27,115 nt of DNA from JAALKW01 sp963974485 (GTDB lineage Bacteria > Pseudomonadota > Gammaproteobacteria > Legionellales > Legionellaceae), in contig CAXBBS010000021.1 of NCBI GenBank assembly GCA_963974485.1, forward strand, positions 1 to 27,115, in the 5' to 3' direction. The notes under the pieces are model-generated. The model saw only the letters and a list, made by a program, of their open reading frames with translations. It was not told where the DNA came from and searched no databases. Numbering within the stretch: the stretch's first letter is position 1; each line of letters opens with the position of its first letter. A program made the position numbers and the translations under genes. Below, in pieces: positions 15,512-23,173 of this stretch.

Positions 15512-16801
15512 TTATACCTTTTTTGCTCGTATCGTACCCTGATTTATATGAATGTCCGAAGTATAATAATCATTATTATCGACTAATAAGCCTCGTTTGA
15601 TCGATGTATGCAAAAACTCACTTATATGAGAAAACATTTCTGAAGGAGTAAATGCAAGCTGCTCATGCCGTGTTGTTTGGTAACTCATACGTTCCGATGT
15701 AAGTAATTCCATAAAATCCAACATATCTTTCTTTGGAATTGAAAACTTACGATGGCCTCGTACTGCATCCAGTGCTGGAAGTGACACGGCTACTTGCTCG
15801 GCTTTATTTTCAGAAAGTGAGCCTAACATGAATGGGATTAATTTAGAAAAACGCATGGAATCCGTAAGTAAATCTGCTAAATAGAATTCATATTCGTCTT
15901 TTATTTCACCATGTGGCGTTTTCAAACTAAACTTACCTTCTACTTGAGAATCCTGTCTGCATAGTGATTTTATATGGCTCAATATGGTGAGCTGAGATTG
16001 TATACGTTTTTCTGCTGACACATGCTGCAATTCAAATATTTCACGCTCTAGTTCTGTCACCACACGTGTATTTAACCCATGAATGATGAATGAAAATTGT
16101 CCTGGACCATACGTGGCGTTCAAGTCGTTGATATTCATTTCATTAAATGAACCGTTGAGTGCAATGCTCATGGTGTCATTGTTAACGATTTGATTTTCAT
16201 TAAAAACCATACCATTTATGCTAGCAAAGGACCGTTTGTTTCTCGTCACCGTAATCGGTTTGTACACGCGTAACATTCCGTAAGGTTGCGAAATTTTTTG
16301 CTTGTGCTCATGTGAAAGTATGCTTAGTGAATCTAATGTGCCAAGCATATTATTAGAGGGTATTTGAACACTCTCAATTGGCTGCAATGAGCCGTGTAGA
16401 TCCGCACTTAATCCCGTCCATCCGATAAGGTTTATTTTGGCCTGATCGGCCAAAGCACCTGCTTTAAAATCAACATGAAAATTAAAATCGTAATTATCCC
16501 CTAATTGATAATTTTTACTTGGAACAATGACCTGTTCATGTGCTTCATAATCAGAAAATGGTAACGATATTTGATACGCAGCTGCCGGAATTTTAACAAT
16601 GATTCCGTTTTGTTTTTTTATTTTCTGCTCATCTACGTTCCAAATAAGGTTCAAAGCTGCCGAATTAGTCATCTGTCCTTGATCGGGTTGTGAAGTTCCT
16701 AAATCTGGACGAGGCGGCGGTGATGTGCAAGCACTCACCAAGCTCAATACTGTCAACCATAATAAATTTTTAGGTCCATCTATAAGTTTTGTTTTTAACA
16801 C
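15512..16801 (-). CDS. Lipoprotein, possibly DUF945/YdgA-like
   Basis: 429 aa from a GTG start at 16801 preceded by AAGGAG at 8 bases. A lipoprotein signal peptide ends in LVSAC with the lipidated Cys at 25; the next residues are TSPPPRPDLG. The body is rich in beta strands (for example FDFN-type and IALNGSFNEMNINDLNATYG). The C-terminus, GLLVDNNDYYTSDIHINQGTIRAKK, resembles the end of DUF945 (YdgA) proteins, where a similar hydrophilic strand closes the chain. That link is weak and by eye. It is the second gene of a two-gene operon, 58 bases after the porin gene, inside the block bounded by the 195-bp repeats. Confidence 0.75.
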   Translation of the reverse strand: MLKTKLIDGPKNLLWLTVLSLVSACTSPPPRPDLGTSQPDQGQMTNSAALNLIWNVDEQKIKKQNGIIVKIPAAAYQISLPFSDYEAHEQVIVPSKNYQLGDNYDFNFHVDFKAGALADQAKINLIGWTGLSADLHGSLQPIESVQIPSNNMLGTLDSLSILSHEHKQKISQPYGMLRVYKPITVTRNKRSFASINGMVFNENQIVNNDTMSIALNGSFNEMNINDLNATYGPGQFSFIIHGLNTRVVTELEREIFELQHVSAEKRIQSQLTILSHIKSLCRQDSQVEGKFSLKTPHGEIKDEYEFYLADLLTDSMRFSKLIPFMLGSLSENKAEQVAVSLPALDAVRGHRKFSIPKKDMLDFMELLTSERMSYQTTRHEQLAFTPSEMFSHISEFLHTSIKRGLLVDNNDYYTSDIHINQGTIRAKKV

Positions 16802-16859
16802 GATATTCTCCTTAATATACTAGTTATTTTAAAATAATAGGGTTACATGCACGTTATGA

Positions 16860-17834
16860 TTAACTCTCGCTAAGCCATTTTAAGCCGAAATAAAGCCCTT
16901 CAACGGAAAAACTATTGGTGTCATATTTATTAATGCCACCCAAATTTAGGTACGTTACCCACATCCAACCCGCATCAATCATCACACGTCCATGCGCATA
17001 CGCATAATCAGAAGACGCCCCTAGCTTTGCTTCAAACCCTGGTACAACGGTTATAGCTGTACCACTTATCATACCCTCTTCGGGTGTTGCTATTCGCCCA
17101 TGATTACTACCCGCCAAAATTTCCATGGCTCCCTTACCATATATTGAGACCGGATATTTTCCCCATGTATGTGAAAGATCTATACCCATGCGTGGACCAA
17201 AGCCATTGTAGCTTGCTACATTTGACCCTGATACAGAAATGTCTGTTGGTGGAATATCAACGAGAATTGTTGATGCACTCACAACACCGTTTCCAGTAAC
17301 GGCTAAACTGCTCTTAATGCGAGCATATTGTCCGCCTGCATAAATACGTATCGTGTCTTGAGTATCAAAATTAATACGTCTCCCTATTTCAAAGTTCGCT
17401 GCATTCCAACTTTGCTCCCCTGTTGATTGCCAGTCTAATGATTCGAGCGATGCAGTTCCTAAAATAAGTAAATTAAAAGAATTAGGGGTGGTTGATACTG
17501 AATGACTCGATGAAGAAATTTTCAGTCGATACCAACTTAAAGAAAGATCATTTGTTTCGTTATACTTATAAACGCCATCCAGCTTGAAGCCCCATGACCA
17601 TGGTAGTTTATTACCAGAATTTAAAGTTGAACCCGTCAAAGATGTCAAATTTAACGGCATATTTTGTACGCTATCCGTAGCAGGTTGCAAATAAAGTGCA
17701 GCAGCGCCAAAGCCCCATGATGATTGCTTACACGGCGCACCATCTTTGTCATTGCAACTCGAACTAGTCGTACCAGCAAAAAGAGCCTGAGATGCCAAAA
17801 AAAGACCCACCTGAGCAAGTTTGTTAACATACAT
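16860..17834 (-). CDS. Legionella-type major outer membrane protein family porin
   Basis: 324 aa with a signal peptide (cleavage after LFA, about residue 20). Two cysteines lie near the mature N-terminus (SSCNDKDGAPC). Next comes the family-type SSWGFGAAALYLQPATDS, which recalls the W-x-x-x-x-x-A-L-Y-L-Q-P start of Legionella major outer membrane proteins (PF05150 type), and then GFKLDGVYKYNETNDLSLSWYRL. Alternating strands fill the rest, with YFGLKWLSES at the end. Forms a barrel in the outer membrane; pore properties are not readable. Good ribosome-binding site (AAGGAAG). Start of the two-gene operon lying between the 195-bp repeats. This gene gives the best taxonomic hint in the window. 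Confidence 0.82.
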   Translation of the reverse strand: MYVNKLAQVGLFLASQALFAGTTSSSCNDKDGAPCKQSSWGFGAAALYLQPATDSVQNMPLNLTSLTGSTLNSGNKLPWSWGFKLDGVYKYNETNDLSLSWYRLKISSSSHSVSTTPNSFNLLILGTASLESLDWQSTGEQSWNAANFEIGRRINFDTQDTIRIYAGGQYARIKSSLAVTGNGVVSASTILVDIPPTDISVSGSNVASYNGFGPRMGIDLSHTWGKYPVSIYGKGAMEILAGSNHGRIATPEEGMISGTAITVVPGFEAKLGASSDYAYAHGRVMIDAGWMWVTYLNLGGINKYDTNSFSVEGLYFGLKWLSES

Positions 17835-17875
17835 TCCGTTATCTTCCTTAAATATAAAAACCGTTTCGGATACTT

Positions 17876-17904
17876 AAACTAGCAAACTATCTGTGTTGTT
17901 TCAA
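17876..17904 (-). promoter_or_regulatory. Promoter of the porin-lipoprotein operon
   Basis: On the minus strand, TTGAAA (17904-17899), a 17-base spacer, TAGTTT (17881-17876). The -35 has five matches and the -10 three or four. It lies about 40 bases before the porin ATG and wholly inside the block between the 195-bp repeats, so the block carries its own promoter. Confidence 0.45.
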
Positions 17905-17933
17905 CTCTAAATAATCAAGGAATATACTCACTT

Positions 17934-18134
17934 ATGCTTCAGCCGATCAAAGGACTGCAGTTTATATGGGGTCTAAAAGAAGACAAACACGGTGCTTGGG
18001 TTGATGGAGAAATCTTAGATCCTAAAAGTGGTAAAATTTACAGTGCAAAAATTCTTCAACGCGGCAATAAGCTCTATGTCCGTGGTTATGTTGGATTTGC
18101 GCTCTTAGGAAGAACCCAAGTTTGGGTGCGATAA
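17934..18134 (+). pseudogene. Truncated copy of the DUF2147 gene (3' end only)
   Basis: 66 codons, all but the first two identical to the last 64 codons of the gene at 14962-15390. The signal peptide, the N-terminal half of the domain and the Cys pair are missing. A chance ATG at 17934 with AGGA 11 bases upstream could allow translation, but a cytoplasmic half-domain is unlikely to work. Best read as the right-hand end of a duplication or insertion scar. The repeat proper starts at 17940. Confidence 0.85.
17940..18134 (+). repeat. 195-bp perfect direct repeat, copy 2
   Basis: Identical to 15196-15390. Left of it the sequence is porin upstream DNA; right of it comes the leader region of the cupin gene. 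Recombination between the copies would release a 2,744-bp circle and leave one complete DUF2147 gene. Confidence 0.97.
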
Positions 18135-18271
18135 TCAAATGCCTGATAAGCCAAATTTCTATTGACAACGAAGAACCTCTTATGAGATTTTTAACGTATG
18201 ATTTTTTTTCACAATAAATTAATATAGTAATGATAAATTTCTATTCTCACATTTGCACATTTTCTTGGCGA

Positions 18272-18442
18272 CTCTGGTTCACAGAGGCGGCTGCGATTGT
18301 GTGCGCTTAACAGTTTTAACACGTTCTATCCATTAGCTTTTAATCGCAGAACCTGCCTCCTTCTCAAAGGAAGGTAATAGGTTTTTGCGGCCTTTTCTGT
18401 TGCCCTCCCTCAATCATTGAAGGCTGCTTTTGGAGAAAAAAC
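18272..18442 (+). ncRNA. Structured leader RNA, possible riboswitch or attenuator
   Basis: The 308-base gap before the cupin gene holds ordered inverted repeats. P0: CTCTG (18272-18276) with CAGAG (18282-18286). P1: AGGC-GG-CTGCGATT (18285-18298) with AATCGCAG-aa-CC-t-GCCT (18342-18358), 14 pairs with small bulges. Alternative: AACCT (18350-18354) with AGGTT (18379-18383), enclosing CCTTC/GAAGG (18359-18363 with 18370-18374) and followed by UUUUU, which is terminator-like. The alternative uses bases of P1, so the two exclude each other. A third hairpin, GCGGCCTT/AAGGCTGC (18387-18394 with 18420-18427), and UUUU end just before the GGAG ribosome-binding site. It matches no riboswitch class I recognise. 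The RNA start is unknown. Confidence 0.5.
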
Positions 18443-19006
18443 ATGACTATACAACAACAAACCACCCCAGCTACACAACATGTTTCTGTTGCTATCGCTT
18501 GCGAACTAAGCAAAGAAGTGGCTAGCACAAATAAGCCGATCAAAACCTTGTTCAACGACACACAAAAATTGCTGGGTTTTGAAATTAGCTTTTTAAAAGA
18601 AAGTCATCTCGAGCGCTATTGCCGTAAGCATGGCCTGGAAGCCAAGAACACCGAGATCGTTTTGATGCAAGCAACAGGACGGACCGATTGTCATCTGCAC
18701 ACGAAAGGCCATAGCACGTTTATTACACTCGGCAATAAGCACGGCTTTCCAGAGCCAGGCGGTAGTGGCTTACTGAGTGCTGAATATAAGGACGGTGTGA
18801 AGGAGTATGAATTGACCGCTGAGCAATTCGGTGTTGACGAAATTTCTGTGGTCAAGCCGATGCAGATACACGCCTTTTATGCGACAGAAGGTCACATATT
18901 AACTGCACTGGGTGTTGTATCCCCACGCATTCGTCACGGGGAAAGTAACTTCGATGTCGTAGATTGTGATTATATCAGTGAAAATAAAGTACGTGTAGCG
19001 GGGTGA
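18443..19006 (+). CDS. Cupin-like protein
   Basis: 187 aa, no signal peptide, probably cytoplasmic. Residues 81-97 read T-D-C-H-L-H-T-K-G-H-S-T-F-I-T-L-G, a cupin-like first motif with His 84, 86 and 90 as possible metal ligands. A second part, QIHAFYATEGHILTALGVVSPRI, supplies His 143 where cupins often have their last ligand. The acidic ligand is not certain. The first 75 residues are unlike a cupin and may be a separate helical part. GGAG lies 7-8 bases before the ATG. It follows a structured leader and ends 31 bases before a long perfect hairpin. Whether it is an enzyme or a small-molecule sensor is not readable. Confidence 0.7.
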   Translation: MTIQQQTTPATQHVSVAIACELSKEVASTNKPIKTLFNDTQKLLGFEISFLKESHLERYCRKHGLEAKNTEIVLMQATGRTDCHLHTKGHSTFITLGNKHGFPEPGGSGLLSAEYKDGVKEYELTAEQFGVDEISVVKPMQIHAFYATEGHILTALGVVSPRIRHGESNFDVVDCDYISENKVRVAG

Positions 19007-19037
19007 GATATCATTAAAAACGAAGCTCCATTCTGAA

Positions 19038-19073
19038 AATCAACGATGCCAGTTAGCACTGGCATCGTTGATT
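19038..19073 (+). terminator. Perfect 16-bp hairpin after the cupin gene
   Basis: Arms 19038-19053 and 19058-19073 (core CAACGATGCCAGT / ACTGGCATCGTTG) pair perfectly around the loop TAGC. It is very stable, but the downstream bases TCCGAAGG give no U tract. It may act as a 3'-end stabiliser or a processing site rather than a classical terminator. Confidence 0.6.
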
Positions 19074-19193
19074 CCGAAGGCCCAATAGCCTCATCATGAG
19101 TCAATCCCGTATTTTCTAATCGTAAGATGAGCCTGATCGACTTAATGAGTGGGGTGAGGAAAAGAGCTTGTGGCTAGAAAACGCGGTAGAATT

Positions 19194-19223
19194 TTTACAT
19201 ATCTTAATATTTACTGCTATGCT
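19194..19223 (+). promoter_or_regulatory. Possible promoter of the UspA-type gene
   Basis: TTTACA (19194-19199), an 18-base spacer, TATGCT (19218-19223). Moderate match to sigma70. It stands about 45 bases before the chosen ATG. The rest of 19074-19193 shows no gene or clear signal. Confidence 0.35.
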
Positions 19224-19267
19224 TAATTCATAGTGATAATGATCTGTTGATTTGAGAGGTGTGTCTT

Positions 19268-19693
19268 ATGTATAAAACTATTTTACATGCAACAGACTTA
19301 AGCGAGACGCATTTTGACTTATGTGAGCAGGCCGTGCGTGTGGCCACACAGTTTAATGCGCGTTTGTATTTAATTTACGTGATTGAATCATCTGCTGCTT
19401 TGCAACTTGCGCAAGGGCTTGGCTTTGCAGAAATTGCTGTGCCTGTAAAAGATGATGCTGAAGTGGTGATGAATACATTAGGAGATGCGCTCAATATTCC
19501 TAAAGATCAGTTGTTGGTTGAGTCCGGTTCGGTGAAACATAAAGTGCTCGAAATAGCAGATGCATTGGGTTGCGATCTGTTAATTATTGGAAGCCATACG
19601 AATCACGATCTGTCTGAAATGATGAGCAGTACTGCGCGCAGTTTAATGGAACAAGCGCCGATGGATGTACTCACATTGCGAACACGGCGCTGA
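19268..19693 (+). CDS. Universal stress protein, UspA type
   Basis: 141 aa single Usp domain: YKTILHATDLSE start, central YLIYVIES, and the end GSHTNHDLSEMMSSTARSLM followed by P-M-D-V-L-T-L-R-T. The C-terminal loop lacks the G-x2-G-x9-G-S/T nucleotide-binding pattern and resembles E. coli UspA (the non-ATP-binding class) rather than the MJ0577 class. Cytoplasmic; the family is induced by starvation and stress. The ATG at 19268 is preferred to the GTG at 19259 because GAGAGG lies about 8 bases upstream and the domain starts there. Confidence 0.9.
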   Translation: MYKTILHATDLSETHFDLCEQAVRVATQFNARLYLIYVIESSAALQLAQGLGFAEIAVPVKDDAEVVMNTLGDALNIPKDQLLVESGSVKHKVLEIADALGCDLLIIGSHTNHDLSEMMSSTARSLMEQAPMDVLTLRTRR

Positions 19694-19708
19694 ATTTTTT
19701 TTAAATTT

Positions 19709-19861
19709 TTAATACCACATGTTCTGATTTGAACTGCAATAATCACAGGTTGAGCAACAGCCTACCGTTGTTAGGTTGTTGCAGGAACCTTGATTGGAAC
19801 AGCAGCCACCCAAAAAAGCCAAACAGACCCCAGCAAGTAATACATATCGTAACGCTCTCAT
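19709..19861 (-). CDS. Tiny Cys-rich lipoprotein (50 aa)
   Basis: From the ATG at 19861 (AGGA 6 bases upstream) the product starts MRALRYVLLAGVCLAFLGGC, a clean lipoprotein signal peptide with Cys 20 as the lipid anchor. The mature part is only about 31 residues and has seven cysteines, in C-C, C, C-C, C-x-x-C spacing, plus several Asn, Gln and Ser. It could bind metal or form disulfides, but no family is recognised. The frame is open to 19900; the longer start has no ribosome-binding site and would spoil the signal peptide. Convergent with the UspA-type gene, 15 bases apart. Confidence 0.7.
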   Translation of the reverse strand: MRALRYVLLAGVCLAFLGGCCSNQGSCNNLTTVGCCSTCDYCSSNQNMWY

Positions 19862-19938
19862 AGATAATCCTAATTGCATTATTGTATTTAAAGTATACAT
19901 TATGTTTTTAATATTTCAAATTTGAATTAAGTTTTTAT

Positions 19939-19944
19939 TATAAT
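19939..19944 (+). promoter_or_regulatory. Possible -10 box of the peptide-transporter operon
   Basis: A consensus TATAAT in an AT-rich stretch, with no good -35 at the right distance. Because the region is so AT-rich, this could be chance. It would give a leader of about 70 bases. Confidence 0.3.
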
Positions 19945-20021
19945 ATCTTGATCTTTCATGGTTTTATCGAGATGATGAGTAAAGCCGTTTGTGCTCTAAA
20001 AATAAAAAGTAAGAGGATTCA

Positions 20022-22196
20022 ATGCCAAGCAAGTGCTTTATTCCCATCTTATTATTCGCGATATGTACCAACGCGTCTTATGCTGCGCATGACCATGGGG
20101 TGATGAATGATCCTTATCCGGCCCATGAATCATCAGAAAAAATTTATTACAGCTCGTTTAGCGAACGTCCTAAAACGTTGGACCCTGCGCGTTCTTACGT
20201 GGTGAATGAGTCGATATTTACAGCGCAAGTCTACGAACCTATTTTAAAATATGATTATTTAACACGTCCGTATCAGCTGGTTCCTCGCACCACCACAAGC
20301 GTGCCTGAGGTGCGGTATTACAACAAAGCAGGTCAGTTACTCAAACATGCGCTTACTGATGATGTTGCTTATACGATATATACCGTGCATCTAAAGCCAG
20401 GTATTTTATATCAACCGCATCCGGCCTTTGCTAAAACAGAAGCAGGGGAGTTTGAATATTATCCGTTGCCACCTCATTTTTTGAGAAAACATCACATAAA
20501 AAATTTATCTGATTTCAAACATGTAGGAACGCGTGAGCTTACGGCTGATGATTATGTGTATGAAATTAAGCGGATAGCGAATCCTGCTGTTAATTCGCCT
20601 ATTTATGGTCTCATGAGTGAGTATATTTTAGGTTTAGATACGTATGCAGATAAATTACCGAGTCGAGGTCATGTTTCTGGGTATTTAGACCTACGTGATT
20701 ATGCTTTGGAAGGCGCTTATGCTGTTGATCGTTATACGTATGAGGTTCGTCTTAAGGGCCAGTATACACAGTTTATGTTTTGGCTTGCGATGCCTTTTTT
20801 CTCCCCGATCCCTTGGGAGGCCGATCGTTTTTATGCCCAAGAAGGCATGGCTGATCATAATTTAAGTTTTGGATGGTACCCCGTTGGAACGGGGCCTTTT
20901 ATGTTGGTTGAAAATAATCCAAGTCGCCGAATGGTTTTGGAGAAAAACCCAAACTATCGGGAAGCGTTTTTTCCAACACATGGCTCAGATCTCGATAAAG
21001 CCAAAGGTTTTTTAAAAAATGCAGGCAAAGCGACACCGTTTATTGATAAAGCGGTCTATACACTTGAAAAAGAAGCTATTCCGCGCTGGATTAAGTTTCT
21101 ACAAGGTTATTATGATTTCTCGGGCCTGACGGCTGATAGTTTTGATTCAGCTATTCAAATTACAAGCCAAGGTGAGGCGGTACTCACGCCTGAAATGAAA
21201 AAACGAGGCATTCGTCTGACAGAAGTGAACGAACCTTCGATTCAGTATCTTGGATTTAATATGCTCGATCCTGTGGTTGGCGGGGACAGCGCGCGTGCAA
21301 GAAAATTAAGGCAAGCGATTTCTATAGCGATTGATTATAACGAACACATCGCTATTTTCCTGAATGGACGTGGCGTGGCCGCACAGGGGCCTCTTCCTCC
21401 CAGTATTTTTGGACATCTGGATGGGGAAGCTGGTATTAATCCTTATGTGTATCGTTGGGACGAACATGGGCTTAAGCGCCGTTCGCTCAGTGACGCACAA
21501 GCGCTTATGGCCGAAGCGGGGTATCCGGGAGGACGCGATCCTAAAACTGGGCAAGCGCTTATACTTCATTATGATGTTGCCTCAACCGGTGGGCCAGAAG
21601 AAAAGGCCTCGCTTAATTGGATGCGGAAACAATTTAAAAAACTGGGCATAGCCCTGGATGTGCGTGCGACGCATTTCAATCGATTTCAAGAAAAAGTACA
21701 CGCAGGAAATGCTCAGATATTTACCTGGGGTTGGATTGCCGATTATCCTGATCCAGAAAATTTCTTATTTTTGTTTTATGGTCCTAACGCACGTCATCCG
21801 TATGGCGGTGAAAATGTCAGTAATTATCATAACCAAGCCTACGACAAGCTGTTTTTAGACATGAAAAATCAACCAAACGGTCCACAGCGTCAGGCATTAA
21901 TTAATCAAATGCTCGAACTTATTCGACATGACGCACCTTGGGTTTTTGGGTTGCATGGTAAGAGTATTATGCTGAGCCAGCAATGGACGTCACCGATGAA
22001 GTCAGACTTACTGGTCGATGATATTTTAAAATACATTGATATTGATGTGCCTGAACGCAATCGTTTGCGTGCAATATGGAATCAGCCTATTTGGTGGCCG
22101 ATGGGTGTGTTTTTATTGATGGGTCTTTTATTCTTATTCCCGTTTGTGCATGCTTACTATAAACAACAACGGAGTGCCGCGGTGAGAATACGATGA
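20022..22196 (+). CDS. Oligopeptide-type ABC transporter binding protein (family 5)
   Basis: 724 aa with a signal peptide (cleavage after SYA, about residue 21) and a family 5 solute-binding fold: KTLDPARSYVVNESIFTAQVYEPILKY near the start, VGTGPFMLVENNPSRRMVLEKNPNY in the middle, RKLRQAISIAIDYNEHI and GWIADYPDPENFLFLFYGPN later. It resembles YejA-like periplasmic proteins but is longer. Unusually it ends with a hydrophobic segment (WWPMGVFLLMGLLFLFPFV, about residues 690-710) and a basic tail, so it is probably tethered to the inner membrane rather than free. GAGG lies 6 bases before the ATG. The stop overlaps the next gene's ATG by four bases (ATGA). Confidence 0.9.
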   Translation: MPSKCFIPILLFAICTNASYAAHDHGVMNDPYPAHESSEKIYYSSFSERPKTLDPARSYVVNESIFTAQVYEPILKYDYLTRPYQLVPRTTTSVPEVRYYNKAGQLLKHALTDDVAYTIYTVHLKPGILYQPHPAFAKTEAGEFEYYPLPPHFLRKHHIKNLSDFKHVGTRELTADDYVYEIKRIANPAVNSPIYGLMSEYILGLDTYADKLPSRGHVSGYLDLRDYALEGAYAVDRYTYEVRLKGQYTQFMFWLAMPFFSPIPWEADRFYAQEGMADHNLSFGWYPVGTGPFMLVENNPSRRMVLEKNPNYREAFFPTHGSDLDKAKGFLKNAGKATPFIDKAVYTLEKEAIPRWIKFLQGYYDFSGLTADSFDSAIQITSQGEAVLTPEMKKRGIRLTEVNEPSIQYLGFNMLDPVVGGDSARARKLRQAISIAIDYNEHIAIFLNGRGVAAQGPLPPSIFGHLDGEAGINPYVYRWDEHGLKRRSLSDAQALMAEAGYPGGRDPKTGQALILHYDVASTGGPEEKASLNWMRKQFKKLGIALDVRATHFNRFQEKVHAGNAQIFTWGWIADYPDPENFLFLFYGPNARHPYGGENVSNYHNQAYDKLFLDMKNQPNGPQRQALINQMLELIRHDAPWVFGLHGKSIMLSQQWTSPMKSDLLVDDILKYIDIDVPERNRLRAIWNQPIWWPMGVFLLMGLLFLFPFVHAYYKQQRSAAVRIR

Positions 22197-23173
22197 TGAT
22201 GGGATATTTTTTACGGCGTATTTTTTATGCACTGCCTATTCTTATCGGTATTAATCTTTTGACGTTTGCGCTTTTTTTTATGGTGAACTCACCGGACGAT
22301 ATGGCCCGTATGCAGTTGGGTCAAAAGCATATTACTGAAACAGCGATCACCGAATGGAAAATTGAACGCGGGTATAATTACCCGTTGTTTTATAATCGTG
22401 AAGCTGAAGGCGTAAATAAATTTAGAGACACGCTTTTTTTTAAAAAATCACTACGACTTTTTGTGTTTGATTTTGGTTTTTCAGACGCTGGACGCGATAT
22501 AAAACAAGATATTTCAACGCGGATGTGGCCCAGTTTTGCTATTGCATTACCTTCGTTATTATTCGGTTTGATCGTGAACATTACGTTTGCGATGCTGATG
22601 GTCTTTTTTAGAGGCACGTATTTAGACCTGAGTGGCGTGATCTTTTGTATCATGCTGATGTCGATATCAAGTTTGTTTTATATCATGGGTGGGCAATATT
22701 TGTTTGGAAAAGTTTTACGACTCGTGCCTATTTCAGGTTATGACTACGGGCTTGAGAGCTTAAAATTTATTATCTTGCCGGTGATGGTTTCGGTCATCAG
22801 TGGTTTGGGCGGAGGCGGGCGCTGGTACCGTACGCTGTTTATTGAAGAAATGCATAAAGATTATGTGAAAACAGCGCGGGCCAAAGGGTTGTCTGAGCGA
22901 CGTGTTTTGTTTCGTCACGTGCTCAAAAACGCCATGCTACCTATTTTAACAGGTGTCGTGGTAATTATTCCGACGTTGTTTATGGGGAGTTTAGTGCTAG
23001 AATCTTTCTTTGGTATTCCAGGGCTTGGAAGCTATTTAATTGATGCGATTTATCAGCAAGATTTCGCAATTGTGCGTGCGATGGTCTTTTTAGGGTCGGT
23101 GTTGTATTTGGTCGGGCTGATGCTAACCGATGTTTCGTATGTTTGGCTTGATCCCCGTGTGAGGCTCGCATGA
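22193..23173 (+). CDS. Peptide ABC transporter permease (DppB/YejB type)
   Basis: 326 aa, about six membrane spans. Starts MMMGYFLRRIFYALPILIG, typical of DppB-type permeases. The cytoplasmic EAA loop is clear: DYVKTARAKGLSERRVLFRHVLKNA, followed by the span with LVLESFFGIPGLG. Forms the inner-membrane channel with the following gene. It overlaps both neighbours by four bases (ATGA junctions), so the three are translated together. An ATPase is needed for transport but none is encoded in this window after 24528. Confidence 0.92.
   Translation: MMMGYFLRRIFYALPILIGINLLTFALFFMVNSPDDMARMQLGQKHITETAITEWKIERGYNYPLFYNREAEGVNKFRDTLFFKKSLRLFVFDFGFSDAGRDIKQDISTRMWPSFAIALPSLLFGLIVNITFAMLMVFFRGTYLDLSGVIFCIMLMSISSLFYIMGGQYLFGKVLRLVPISGYDYGLESLKFIILPVMVSVISGLGGGGRWYRTLFIEEMHKDYVKTARAKGLSERRVLFRHVLKNAMLPILTGVVVIIPTLFMGSLVLESFFGIPGLGSYLIDAIYQQDFAIVRAMVFLGSVLYLVGLMLTDVSYVWLDPRVRLA

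Noticed and set aside
15196..18134. 195-bp repeats considered as ends of an insertion sequence
   Set aside because: They are direct, not inverted, are made of coding sequence, and no transposase or integrase lies between them.
18364..18561. Minus-strand frame starting MSLNKVLIGLFVLATSLLSS, which looks like a signal peptide
   Set aside because: It is antisense to the start of the cupin gene and to its ribosome-binding site and leader hairpin. The plus-strand gene is better supported, and the hydrophobic run is a by-product of its codons.
21306..21651. Frames on both strands inside the binding-protein gene
   Set aside because: Shadows of a clear family 5 binding protein.
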